A stretch of 64,000 bases of DNA from Scolanthus callimorphus (taxonomy: Eukaryota; Cnidaria; Anthozoa; Actiniaria; Edwardsiidae), in NCBI GenBank assembly GCA_033964015.1, contig CM066917.1, forward strand, positions 62,001 through 126,000. The letters run 5' to 3'. This document shows, in pieces, positions 1 through 9,748 of this stretch. Both the position numbers and the translations under genes were made by a program. Position 1 is the stretch's first letter. Each line of letters opens with the position of its first letter. The notes beneath the pieces are model-generated. The model was not told the DNA's origin and did not search any database. It saw only the letters and a list, made by a program, of their open reading frames with translations.

Positions 1-639
1 AAAGTCAAGCTTACTCAAAACTATAATTCGAGTTTAGCCGGAGAAAAAGAAACCTTGAGGGAGCCAACTAAAGCAGCAAAACGTAAAAGTTACATGTAAC
101 TTTCAGTCAGAATTTTCTCATCAGGAATGCAATAAACTTGGAAGCTAAAAATATAGCAATTTCAAGCTTTGTGCTTACCGTTAACTGATAGTGAAGTCGT
201 TTCTTTCCTCCGAAAGTCTCCGTCGTGTTGAGTTGAATTCATTCTTATTTGACAAGCTTTTGCACAAAGTCAATTTTCCTAAATATATTATTCGGCTAAA
301 ACCATTGCAATTTTCTGTTATTGTTAATCCTGTTCAATCCAGTTCTGGCAGTTCTGGTTCTGTTCTTAGATCTCATATGAAACTGTTAATTTTCTTCAGA
401 AGAACGCCGAAGTCTTGCTTCGCCGTGGGCCGGGTATTCTGCAATCTAGCCTTTGAATCTTTTGCAACTCCCTCATAGTTACTCCAAAATGACTAAACAA
501 CATTATGAAATATCGGCGAAGGAATCGAATCCGAAGTATTTTGACAATCATTTAGAGAATTCATTTGAGCAAATTTGGCGTGGTTCGCACCCACGAGTTT
601 GTCTCAGTTTGACTCAACAAAAATTACGTCTGAAAGAAC
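1..639. other. Unassigned intergenic sequence
   Basis: AT-rich sequence with only short open frames and no recognisable protein motif. I see no repeat structure, RNA gene or convincing exon here. It runs into the CpG-rich stretch that follows. Confidence 0.5.
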
Positions 640-890
640 TCGAGTGAGCCGACGCGGGCGCGTGTTTTGTGAGTTTTTTTCGGCGGGAAAATGAAGGAGC
701 GACTTCCGGTCCGTGTCCTCTGCCAAGCACCGCGTCAAAGCACCGCGGCGCTGTGCTGGAAGACAAAATGACGCGCGCGCTCAGTGATCCAGACGGACTG
801 TGATTGGCTTTGTACACGTGTCGCCACTAACGCAAGTGCGCATGCGTAAATAAGAGCCCGCGATGTTTTCGTAACCCGCTGAACGTATCG
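640..890. promoter_or_regulatory. CpG-rich promoter-like stretch
   Basis: This stretch is much richer in G+C and CpG than its surroundings, with several CGCG clusters (around 650-660, 745-750 and 770-780). It contains GATTGGCT (an inverted CCAAT box) near 800, a GCGCATGCGT that resembles an NRF1 site near 838, and an AT-rich GTAAATAAG just after it. Animal housekeeping promoters often combine these features. No downstream first exon can be recognised, because a transposon remnant follows, so promoter activity is inference. It could instead be the GC-rich 5' part of a transposon. Confidence 0.25.
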
Positions 891-900
891 TTTTGGCTTT

Positions 901-978
901 GATGGGTTGCTTTCTCATGTGACGTTGAATGATACGTATGGGGCTCCACTCCGTGCCTTCGGCACGGGGAGTTCCGCT
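901..978 (+). repeat. Dispersed hairpin-ended repeat, copy 1
   Basis: About 78 bp that reappears on the opposite strand at 11638-11714. It contains a stem around CCGTGCCTTCGGCACGG and ends in GGGGAGTTCCGCT followed by A. The same type of end, with a GC stem around CCTTCGG followed by GGAGCTCCGCT, closes each of the six 1.1-kb elements in the satellite array. A 3' hairpin about 10 bp from the terminus is typical of Helitron/Helentron 3' ends. It abuts the start of recognisable Harbinger transposase sequence, so it seems to have inserted into that gene. The family assignment is inference. Confidence 0.5.
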
Positions 979-979
979 A

Positions 980-1207
980 AAAGGGCGCTGGCGCTGCTTA
1001 TCAAAACCAACGGAGGAGAAAGTTAGCAGAGTACCCTTGACTGTGCTAGCATGTTGTGTGCTTCATAATATCTGTATTAATGTAGGAGACACATGTAATA
1101 TCGAACCAGTACTAGACGATAGTGATGACGAAGACGATGATGCGAATGGAGCTGCCCAGGTTGGAGCAGAAGCACTACAAGAAAACATTATGCACTATTT
1201 ATCTTGA
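980..1207 (+). pseudogene. PIF/Harbinger (HARBI1-like) transposase, C-terminal fragment
   Basis: The frame reads KGRWRCL, then VLACCVLHNICIN, then an acidic tail (DDSDDEDDD) and a TGA at 1205-1207. The pattern KGRWRCL followed about 20-25 residues later by a hydrophobic stretch and LHNIC is the C-terminal signature of the DDE_Tnp_4 nuclease in PIF/Harbinger transposases and HARBI1. The DDE catalytic residues lie upstream and are absent: upstream sequence is replaced by the hairpin-ended repeat at 901-978, which supplies the apparent N-terminal residues of a longer open frame beginning at 929. About 75 residues of a protein normally of 350-450 remain, so this is a broken remnant. It faces a Myb/SANT-type partner fragment on the minus strand at 2230-2421. 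Confidence 0.7.
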
Positions 1208-1483
1208 ACCGCATAATATCGTTTGCTTGGGGAAAACAAGGAAACAAAGAAGACGTTTGCTATTTATACTGTTAAAGTTAGCTTTGTTTGTGGAGCAAAA
1301 ATGAAGATTGTACTCTAATAATTTTCCCCATGTAGCAAGAACACACCCCATATATGCGAGAACATATAATATACTTTCATCTTAGGCTGAGTCAAAATTA
1401 TTCACTTCTTGATTGGTTTCTTATATTAAAAATTTCAATCAAACAATACTGAATGATAGGTGGACCCAGATTAATTGTAAAAG

Positions 1484-1674
1484 GGTGGACCATTAGAAAT
1501 TTGGGGAGGGAGGTGTCAATCCTCCCTCCCCCCCATAAAAAAGACAATCCTTCACATACAAGCTAGTAAATAACATCATACAAATTCCGGAAACAAATTA
1601 TTGTACAACCTCATCCCCGAAAAAAAAATTGCAAAAAATTGCCACTCCCCTCCCACAATTTCTAATGGTCTATC
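1484..1674. mobile_element. Fold-back MITE-like element
   Basis: The sequence around 1484-1513 (GGTGGACCATTAGAAATT and a G-rich run) recurs as its reverse complement at 1643-1674 (C-rich run, then AATTTCTAATGGTC). The arms are roughly 30 bp and the whole is about 190 bp, with no coding capacity. It lies between the two Harbinger gene fragments. No target duplication could be fixed, so the exact ends are uncertain. Confidence 0.4.
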
Positions 1675-1998
1675 CTTGAATAAAACATTTATGTTCAAAT
1701 GGAATTGGAGTTGCTATCTCTATATCAGTAAATTGACCCTGCCGCTGCTGCTTTGGGGAGCAGGTATTTGGATATTTTCTGAAAGTTCTACCAGCTACGA
1801 TTGCACTTACTATTAATACGACATTGTATATGATGCATCCTGCATTATTCGGCTTAACTCAACATGCCATTTTGGTGCAAGTTCTATTCTAAAATCAACA
1901 TGTATATTTGATAAATGCGAAATCTGGGCTAAAAATGTTTTTAAAATCTCTTCAATATAGTTGAAAATATAACAAAACTCTTGATATATGAAGCAAGA

Positions 1999-2174
1999 CA
2001 CAGGGAATTTCTGCAGAAACCCATCCATGGGAAAAGCTGCATTTCCCATGGTAGAAGAATGGGAAGTGTTGGGATTTCCCATGGCTATCCATGTGAATTC
2101 CAAACACGTTCCATGCGTGTGACATGGGAAATTTAGCTTTTCCCATGGATGGGATTTTGTAGAAATTCCCTGTG
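1999..2174. mobile_element. 176-bp hairpin MITE flanked by AGA
   Basis: The left arm (1999 to about 2048, starting CACAGGGAATTTCT) and the right arm (2125-2174, ending AGAAATTCCCTGTG) are about 90 percent complementary over some 50 bp. Internal CCATGGG motifs form a second small palindrome. The element is flanked by AGA on both sides (1996-1998 and 2175-2177), a plausible 3-bp target duplication. It has no coding capacity and presumably depends on a transposase encoded elsewhere. Confidence 0.6.
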
Positions 2175-2229
2175 AGAAGGTAGAAAAAGGGGGACACACC
2201 CCTTAACTAAAAATGAACAAAATGAGGAC

Positions 2230-2421
2230 TTAACCAGTTTTCTTTACAATATCGCTGAGCGTGTTCCCAAGCATTGCCAGCGCATCCTTGGCAAAGCTTT
2301 GCTGCTCCCGTTGCGCTAGACGGTCAGCTTCCATCATTCTCTCTAAGAATTTCTCGTCCCTTGGGATGGTTCGGATTAACTGAACCGTGGTTGATTTTCT
2401 TTTGTATTCGCCGGCACTTCG
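2230..2421 (-). pseudogene. Myb/SANT-type Harbinger accessory protein, C-terminal fragment
   Basis: Read on the minus strand, the frame gives EYKRKSTTVQLIRTIPRDEK, then FLERMMEADRLAQREQQSFA, then KDALAMLGNTLSDIVKKTG and a stop at 2230-2232. A charged, Gln-rich C-terminal helix of the 'MMEADRLAQREQQSF' kind is typical of the Myb/SANT-like DNA-binding proteins encoded beside the transposase in PIF/Harbinger elements. The DNA-binding domain itself is not visible. Upstream, an in-frame stop precedes the open part, so an exon boundary or truncation lies near 2420. The gene points toward the HARBI1-like fragment at 980-1207, the convergent arrangement common in these elements. The family call rests on pattern memory. 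Confidence 0.45.
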
Positions 2422-2510
2422 GAGGTGTGTTTACACACACAACATTACAACCTAGGTTCGGTTAAGCCTCAACCTAAGTAGAAAACTCAAGTATAAACAC
2501 AACATAAGTA

Positions 2511-3026
2511 AAGACCTAAAGATATCCTAAAAATCAGAACTTATGCTCCCTTTAGGATCTTTAGGTTTTTTAGTTTTCTTAGGATTTTTAGGTTTCCTAA
2601 ACAACACTTTTAGGATTTTTAGGATCCTTGTGTCTACTAAGTAAAGACCTAAAGATATCCTAAAAATCATAACTTATGCTCCCTTAAATAGGATCTTTAG
2701 GTTTTTTAGTTTACTTGGAACTTTTAGGTTTCCTAAACAACACTTTTAGGATTTTTAGGATCCTTGTGTCTACTAACTAAAGACCTAAAGATATCCTAAA
2801 AATCATAACTTATGTTCCTTTAGGATTTTGTTTTTTTTAGGATTCTTAGGATTTTTAGGTTTCCTAAACAATACTTTTAGGATTTTTAGGATCCTTGATT
2901 CTACTACATTGATAGAGGGCCTTTAGGATTTTTAGGTTTTTAGGATTCTTAGGATTTTTAGGTTTCCTAAACAATACTTTTTGGATTTTTAGGATCCTTG
3001 TCTCTACTACATGGATAGAGGGCCTT
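2511..3026. repeat. Left arm of fold-back structure: AT-rich ~110-125-bp tandem repeat
   Basis: About four imperfect copies of a unit containing TAGGTTTCCTAAACAA, TTTTAGGATTTTTAGGATCC and a CTACTA spacer. The complementary units recur in the opposite orientation at 5107-6093, so the two arrays can pair. The repeated 'taggatttttagg' motif recalls telomeric repeats, but the spacing is irregular and the unit is long. I therefore read it as the inverted arm of a fold-back element. Confidence 0.65.
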
Positions 3027-3069
3027 TATAAAGAAGTTCCTTTCAGTTGCCCATAATATCACTTACTCT

Positions 3070-3213
3070 TCGAATTAAGGGATATATGGACAACTGAAAG
3101 GAAGTTGTTTATAAATGATGCGAGACGCTATTCAGCAGCGTGATTTCGATTAGTTTGCGCTTTGAGAACGAGGATATTTAATGACTAAAAATCCTAAAAG
3201 GTGGTACCCATAT
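3070..3213 (+). repeat. Inner inverted repeat, left copy (pairs with 4568-4709)
   Basis: About 145 bp that matches the reverse complement of 4568-4709 with only a handful of differences (roughly 97 percent by eye). It runs from CGAATTAAGGGATATATGG to GTGGTACCCATATTT. It lies immediately inside the left AT-rich arm and strengthens the view that 2.5-6.1 kb is one large fold-back unit. Confidence 0.7.
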
Positions 3214-3420
3214 TTCTAGTCATACGTTACTTATTCGTCGTTCTCAAAGCGCAAAGTCTGTGATTGTGATAACTTATTCTTCGTTCTGAGAAATATGCAT
3301 TGGACTAGTAAAATCACAACATTAACGTGCCGCATACTATAACTTATCTTTGTTCTGACCAATATGGGTTCCACTAGTCCTACAATTATTCCTCGTTCTC
3401 AAAGCGCAAACTACTCCAAA

Positions 3421-4890
3421 TCACGCTGCTGACTAGCGTCTCACATCATTTATACACACACTGCTGACTAGCGTCTCACAGCATTTATAAACAAGTTCCT
3501 TTCAGTTGTCCATAATATCACTTATTCTTCGTTCTGACAAATATGGATTCCACTAGTCAAACATTACTTATTCGTAGTTCTCAAAGCGCAAAGTCTGTGA
3601 TTGTGATAACTTATTCTTCGTTCTGACAAATATGCATTGGACTAGTAAAATCACAACATTAACGTGCCGCATACTATAACGTATCTTTGTTCTGACCAAT
3701 ATGGGTTCCACTAGTCCTACAATTATTCCTCGTTCTCAAAGCGCAAACTACTCCAAATCACGCTGCTGACTAGCGTCTCACATCATTTATACACACACTG
3801 CTGACTAGCGTCTCACAGCATTTATAAACAAGTTCCTTTCAGTTGTCCATAATATCACTTATTCTTCGTTCTGACAAATATGGATTCCACTAGTCAAACA
3901 TTACTTATTCGTCGTTCTCAAAGCGCAAAGTCTCTGATTGTGATAACTTATTCTTCGTTCTGACAAATATGCATTGGACTAGTAAAATCACAACATTAAC
4001 GTGCCGCATACTATAACGTATCTTTGTTCTGACCAATATGGGTTCCACTAGTCCTACAATTATTCCTCGTTCTCAAAGCGCAAACTAATCCAAATCACGC
4101 TGCTGACTAGCGTCTCACATCATTTATAAACACACGCAGCTGACTAGCGTCTCACAGCATTTATCAACAAGTTCCTTTCAGTTGTCAATAAGATAACTTA
4201 TTCTTCGTTTTGACAAATATAGATTCCACTAGTCAAACATTACTTATTCGTCGTTCTCAAAGCGCAAAGTCTGTGATTGTGAATTATAACTCATTATTCG
4301 TTCTGACAAATATGGATTCCACTAGTCAAACCTACTTAATCGTCGTTCTCAAAGCGCAAAGTCTGTCATTGTGAATTATAACTTATTCTCGTTCTGAGAA
4401 ATATGCATTCGACTAGTAAAATCACAGGTTTCAAATCACAACATTAACGTGCCGCATACTATAACTTGTTCGTTCTGAGAAATATGGGTTCCACTAGTCC
4501 TAAAATTATCGTTCTCAAAGCGCAAAGTCTGTGATTGTCGATTAGAAATTAGTCTTCGTTCAGACAAATATGGGTACCACATTTTGGGATTTTTAGTCAT
4601 TAAATATCCTCGTGCTCAAAGCGCAAACTAATCGAAATCACGCTGCTGAATAGCGTCTCACATCATTTATAAACAACTTCCTTTCAGTTGTCCATATATC
4701 ACTTAATTCTTCGTTCTGACAAATATGGGTTCCACTAGTCCAACAATTATTCCTCCTTCTCAAACCGCAACTAAATAATCCAAATCACGCGCTGACTAGC
4801 GTCTCACATCATTTATAAACAACTTCCTTTCAGTTGACGATAATATAACTTATTCTACGTTCTGACAAATATGGTTTCCACTAGTCAAAC
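3421..4890 (+). repeat. 337-bp tandem repeat core
   Basis: The landmark TCACGCTGCTGACTAGCG occurs at 3421, 3758 and 4095, giving a period of 337 bp with near-identical copies, followed by progressively diverged copies to about 4890. Each unit contains three or four sub-repeats with TTCGTTCTGACAAATATG, CCACTAGTC and GTTCTCAAAGCGCAAA, so the unit itself arose from a shorter ancestral repeat. No coding potential is seen. The array sits between the inverted arms of the fold-back structure. Confidence 0.75.
4568..4709 (-). repeat. Inner inverted repeat, right copy (pairs with 3070-3213)
   Basis: Reverse-complement partner of 3070-3213, here embedded among diverged units of the 337-bp array. High identity over about 145 bp across a 1.35-kb loop implies recent formation or gene conversion between the arms. 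Confidence 0.7.
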
Positions 4891-4895
4891 ATTAA

Positions 4896-5074
4896 GACCC
4901 CGTCCACACTACACAGTTTTGAAATGAAAACGGATACTTTTTGCTCCGGATACGGCTATCGTCCACACTACGCCCAAAACGATCACCGAAAACGGCGAAA
5001 ACAATACGTGTGGACGCAATTCTTTTTGAAAACGGAGCAAAAAGTATCCGTTTTCGTTTGAAAACGGTGTAGTC
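4896..5074. mobile_element. 179-bp MITE with TAA target duplication
   Basis: The element starts GACCCCGTCCACAC and ends GGTGTAGTC. TAA flanks both sides (4893-4895 and 5075-5077). Removing the element and one TAA restores sequence that aligns with the neighbouring 337-bp repeats, which confirms the boundaries. Inside, AAAACGGATACTTTTTGCTC near the left end is matched by its reverse complement near the right end, so the element can fold. A 3-bp TAA/TTA duplication is characteristic of PIF/Harbinger transposition, so this is probably a Harbinger-mobilised MITE. Confidence 0.75.
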
Positions 5075-5106
5075 TAATTATTTGTTGTTCTCAAACCGCA
5101 AAGTCT

Positions 5107-6093
5107 TGGATCGTAAAAATCCTAAAAGTGTTGTTTAGGAAACCTAAAAATCCTAAGAATCCTAAAAAAATAAAAATCCTAAAGGCCCTTTTTCAATGTA
5201 GTACAATCAAGGATCGTAAAAATCCTAAAAGTGTTGTTTAGGAAACCTAAAAATCCTAAAAAAAACTTAAAAACCCTAAAGGCCCTCTACCAGTGCAGTA
5301 GAGACAAGGATCCTAGAAATCCTAAAAGTATTGTTTAGGAAACCTAAAAATCCTAAGAATCCTAAAAAACCTAAAAATCCTAAAGGCCCTCTATCAATTT
5401 AGTAAAGATAAGGGTCCTAAAAATCCTAAACGTATTGTTTAGGAAACCTAAAAATCCTAAGAATCCTAAAGAACCTAAAAATCCGAAAGGCCCTCTATCA
5501 ATGTAGTAGAGGCAAGGATCCTAAAAATCCTAAAAGTATTGTTTAGGAAACCTAAGAATCCTAAAAAACCTAAAAATCCTAAAGGCCCTCTATCAATCTA
5601 GTACAGACAAGGATCCTAAAAATCCTAAAAGTATTGTTTAGGAAACCAAAAATCCTAAGAATCCTAAAAATTCTAAAGGCCCTTTTTCAATGTAGTACAA
5701 TCAAGGATCGTAAAAATCCTAAAAGTGTTGTTTAGGAAACCTAAAAATCCTAAAAAACCTAAAAATCCTAAAGGCCCTCTACCAGTGTAGTACAGACAAG
5801 GATCCTAAAAATCTTAAAAGTATTGTTTAGGAAACCTAAAAATCCTAAGAATCTTAAAGAACCTAAAAATCCTAAAGGCCCTCTATCAATGTAGTAGAGA
5901 CAAGGATCCTAAAAATCCTAAAAGTATTGTTTAGGAAACCAAAGATTCCTAAGAATCCTAAAAAAACCTAAAAATCCTAAAGGCCCTCTATCAATGTAGT
6001 AGAATCAAGGATCCTAAAAATCCTAAAAGTATTGTTTAGGAAACCTAAAAATCCTAAGAATCCTAAAAAACCTAAAAATCCTAAAGGCCCTTG
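5107..6093. repeat. Right arm of fold-back structure: AT-rich ~100-115-bp tandem repeat
   Basis: About nine copies of a unit containing GGATCCTAAAAATCCTAAAA, GTTTAGGAAACCTAAAAATC and AAAGGCCCTCTATCAATGTA. It is the reverse complement of the left arm at 2511-3026 but has about twice the copies, so the arms have expanded unequally. A short minus-strand open frame here (LGFLGFLGFLGFL) is only the translation of the repeat. Confidence 0.7.
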
Positions 6094-6122
6094 AAGAAGA
6101 GTCAAGGATCCAGCGGTGTATA

Positions 6123-6257
6123 CATGCACTACGGCCTTAGCATTGGTGTCTAAACGCAGTTCTATAAGGTGTGCCACAATCGGCGATCTACATGCACAAG
6201 GGCCTTAGTATTGGTGTCTGACGCAGTTCTGTAAGGCGTGCCACAATCGGCGATCTA
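6123..6257 (+). repeat. Tandem duplication, 68-bp period
   Basis: Two copies (6123-6190 and 6191-6257) starting CATGCAC and ending GCCACAATCGGCGATCTA, with a few substitutions and a 1-bp length difference. They lie just outside the right fold-back arm. No coding or structural role is apparent. Confidence 0.6.
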
Positions 6258-7981
6258 AGTGCATAGTACATTTAATTCCACAATTAACGACAAGCATATC
6301 CTGGCCCCACGGTAAAGTTTCCGTGTTTTCGAACCAAGTTGTAATTTGGTTCTTTCAATGGTAGTTCGTTTTGCCTCAGTGATTCTACTCTTGCTCTGTT
6401 TCTTGCTGAAACTTCACCCTGGGGACACTCACAAGATTCTCCCTTCTATCATGAGCACATTACGAGGGCGTTGGAATAGCATCAAGCTCCCCCAGCCTAG
6501 GACTGATGCTGGTCAGCCGTATCTCTATTTAATTCTTTACACCCCGGTCTAAAACAGCTTGCTGACTAATATCAATTGGTTGTTTGTATTTGTGGAATTG
6601 ATGTTGACAAAACATCTCATTAAGAGGTAGTTGGTCAGCAAATCGACGGCGTTACCACCAGTTCCGACAAAGAAAATTCGCCGCCTCAGTGCTACGATGT
6701 AATTCATCATACAACTAGGGTATCTACATTTCTTTATTGTTCAAATATTTTATCGTTTCAATGTAATATTGATTTACTTTTTAAGCTTCAAGTGTTCATT
6801 TCAGAATCTAAGCGTTTTCATCTCTGAGTAAGATTTGTACCACCTTTCTGTTGTTTCTTTTTCATTTATCATGCCCAATCTTTTAGTGAAGTTTGTTGTA
6901 AATTAATCTGAGTGTAACGCTTAGCGATTTGAACGAGTGTTGAAGAGCCAAATTGTCACGGAGCTAAACAACTTTTCGCGCAAAACAGCGTCGGGGTTTG
7001 GAACTGTTTTACTTATCGTATAAAGTCCACAGAGACCACGGAAAATCAGCTAGATTTACGGTGATTTAATAGACGATAACGAACGTAAACTGAAATACAA
7101 TGCATAATCAACTAATTACTAGAATTGCTGAGGAAATTACAAAGGTGATAGAATCAAATACAGGACATTCCTATCATAGTTTCGAATTTACAACAAGCTA
7201 TTCCTAAGAGCTAAAAGGCATAAAATCATACAAATCATACATATGAACATAAAACATTCAAATACTGATAAATGGTAACCAATAATAACGATAAACCAAT
7301 GCTAAGCGATTTACTAGAATAACTAATAATTTGGGCGTGCTTGCGGAAATACCACTGCAAGCAACATATGAAATCACTCTAAAAGCTAGAAGCTGTAGCT
7401 AAAAAGGCTGTATATGCAATAGGCGTAAACCTAAGGCGAGGTAGAAGCAAAAAGTAGTTAAAATTATAGAGGGAAATTATCCCAACAAGGCCAGGGCGTT
7501 GTTACGCGAAGTCAGGAACAATAGAGCCTTGTGAAAACTAGACACACTGAGATGACTAAAAACTTACAGAAAATAGATTGAACACTAGTATTAGAAGACT
7601 AAGGTACTGTATAATATGGAGTCGTACTTACACATCGGTTCCGGGCTTGAACTCAAGACATCCAAAGGTAAATTCCAATTCCAATAAACACAATCCTTTT
7701 CTGATTAAAACTCTACTGAACTACTGGCGAAGTGCCTTGTACACTATACAAACACACGTAAAGCTATGACAGATTGCTAAGCAAATAATGATAGCCAGCC
7801 AATCAGGAAACAACAAAATAATCAAATGTCAGTCAAGAACAGGAGAGCCTAGATCTCATGTTTGCACTGAGTAAGCTCCCTAGATGAGCATAGTTGCTCT
7901 TGGGGCAAACTCTTAAAACAAATATCTTCAAATAAAGATAATAATAAAATAATTCAATGGTTTCAAGTCCACATCAAAGAC
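6258..7981. other. Unassigned intergenic sequence
   Basis: AT-rich DNA with no recognisable domain. A short plus-strand frame at 6346-6552 has a hydrophobic start that mimics a signal peptide (VILLLLCFLL), but nothing supports it as a gene. No RNA genes or organised repeats are visible. Confidence 0.45.
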
Positions 7982-8245
7982 TTGCAGTTCCGCGGTTATT
8001 TTTACGGCTGGCACAGCTTTATAGAAGATTCGGGGTTAGTGTTCATAAATGAGAGTAAAGATGTTAAATTGGGAAAAAGCAGCAAGCTTACATTTAGCGC
8101 GACTAGATCTGGAAAGGAGATTCCTCTATCTATAATTGGGATGGTAACTAACAAGATGCATACTATTTCTGATTTAGCACGCATACCAAAAGATCTAGAA
8201 AGCCAGTTAAAATTATGCGAGGGCATTCAAGACACAAAATATTAA
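7982..8245 (+). CDS. Possible terminal exon of an unrecognised gene
   Basis: An open frame of about 85 codons ends with TAA at 8243-8245. It has no ATG at its left end, but ACTTGCAG just before TTCCGCGG is a good 3' splice acceptor, so it could be a last exon. The product would include FIEDSGLVFINESKDVKLG and ATRSGKEIPLSIIGMV. Composition is protein-like, but no family is recognised. An AATAAA follows at about 8577. It may equally be a fortuitous open frame. Confidence 0.15.
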   Translation: MQFRGYFYGWHSFIEDSGLVFINESKDVKLGKSSKLTFSATRSGKEIPLSIIGMVTNKMHTISDLARIPKDLESQLKLCEGIQDTKY

Positions 8246-8599
8246 GACGTTGGCCTGAGAAAGGATAACTCTGACTGGTGGTAAAATTAGAAAACAACGA
8301 CCATTACCAATGGCCAAACTCTTTCAATTCACAGATCAGTGAACTGTGAACATTTTTTATCCTATGACCTGTGGTCAGATAAGAGTATTTTCCGCCGCGC
8401 TTTTGGTAATTGCGCTAAACTGAGACGTCACCTGAAAAGAGTAATGACGATGATAGGGATTTGACGAAACAACTGAAAAACATCGGAGGCAGATTTATTG
8501 GAGACGAATAAGCACTTCGAAAGATGATGAACTTGTCAAGTAGGACAACGAGGATAGATAATTACCGTAAATCCCCGAATAAAAGCCCGGGGCGTTTAT

Positions 8600-8840
8600 T
8601 TCTAATTCTATGTTTATTGTGTATGTCTTTTTAGTAGCCAAACGTAGTTTGTCATATTAGTCTTTTTATATAGTTTAAATATCGAAGTCTTACTTTTTGT
8701 AACATAAAGTTTTTATTATATAAACTGTATTCCTGTGTATTTAGAATTAGGAGGGTGATAAGTTTGAAAACTATTGTAGTGTTATTATGAAACCCTCGTG
8801 ATATAAAGTTTATTGTATTGTATTGTTTTGTATTGTATCA
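8600..8840 (+). mobile_element. Probable LINE 3' end (5'-truncated) with TATTG tail
   Basis: AT-rich sequence ending in ATATAAAGTTTATTGTATTG followed by repeats of TATTG. A polyadenylation-like end followed by a short simple repeat is how CR1/L2-like and related LINE copies terminate, and most copies are 5' truncated as this would be. No reverse transcriptase sequence is present, so only the 3' UTR would remain. Just upstream (about 8567-8600) is a small imperfect palindrome around CCCGGGGC. Confidence 0.35.
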
Positions 8841-9748
8841 ATCAAAAACGTCAGTCCCAAAGGCGGAGCGCTTCGGGGCCTTCTATCATTGGATGGTGAT
8901 CGAGGCGGATCGAGGACGGGAGGGTTGGCTTGAGCTGGCTAGAAGTAAGCCTACCTTTGAGATTTGTATTACCCTGCTTATGTGCTTTTAAAAGTTGTGA
9001 AGCTTTTTGTTTTAACATAAGTTTGTAATCTCAACGGGTGAAATAAGCTTAAATTGTGACCGATACGATTTTTTGTCTCGCATCTACAGTATTCAATTCG
9101 GTTGGACGAACACTATCATACTTGTATTATTTGGCCTTATGTAGTGATAATAATGATAATAACATGACTTTTGTCAGGCATTTAGTTTATTTGTGTCCCT
9201 CGTAGCATCACCTTCCAATAGCCATGTTATTGTCCTATTTTGACTAGGTTAAAACTCCGTCACCGTGCATCCTGTAGCCTGTGCGCAGTGCCTCGTCATC
9301 AGTGCCGACGAGCGGTGCATCGCTAAGATCAGGCGCTTTGCTTACATGTTGCATGTGATTGCTCGCTGGATCGTGCAAGGTTTCTTGCTTGTTTATAAGA
9401 GTTTCCCATCCCCCCGCAACCCCTGTCTGGTTTCAGCGTCCTAAAGGTAAGTAGTTCATCACTGAGTTTCTCAGTGTGACAGGTACGTGGTAGACTGAGG
9501 CGATGAGTTTTAGTAAGCATTACTATACTTGTTGTGAGAGGCCACGGTGCCCATATATGTATGTATGTATGTATTGATTTACATAAATGACTCATCCACA
9601 GAGAACAACACAATCATAATGCCCCAGTACTTATTCGATGGGCTGAGCATGAAGTTACACCAGTACCACATGGCAACTCAAGAACAAAGGCGAGCACCAA
9701 ACACCGATACAGGGCGTTGCAGCACAAATGGGGCCCAAATCGGCCTAG
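8841..9748. other. Unassigned intergenic sequence
   Basis: No convincing gene. It contains a short TATG microsatellite near 9557-9576 and a tidy pair of splice-like signals near 9430-9447 (GGTTTCAG, 10 nt, then GTAAGTAG). Nothing recognisable surrounds them. Confidence 0.4.

Noticed and set aside
191..817. Short open frames near the left edge
   Set aside because: No domain, no splice context, and opposite-strand overlap without support.
2511..6093. Interstitial telomeric repeats
   Set aside because: The 'ttaggattttaggt' motif looks telomere-like, but it is not a 6-7-bp tandem. It sits in 100-125-bp units in two opposite orientations.
5977..6177. Minus-strand repeat protein (LGFLGFLGFLGFL)
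   Set aside because: It is the translation of the AT-rich fold-back arm, not a gene.
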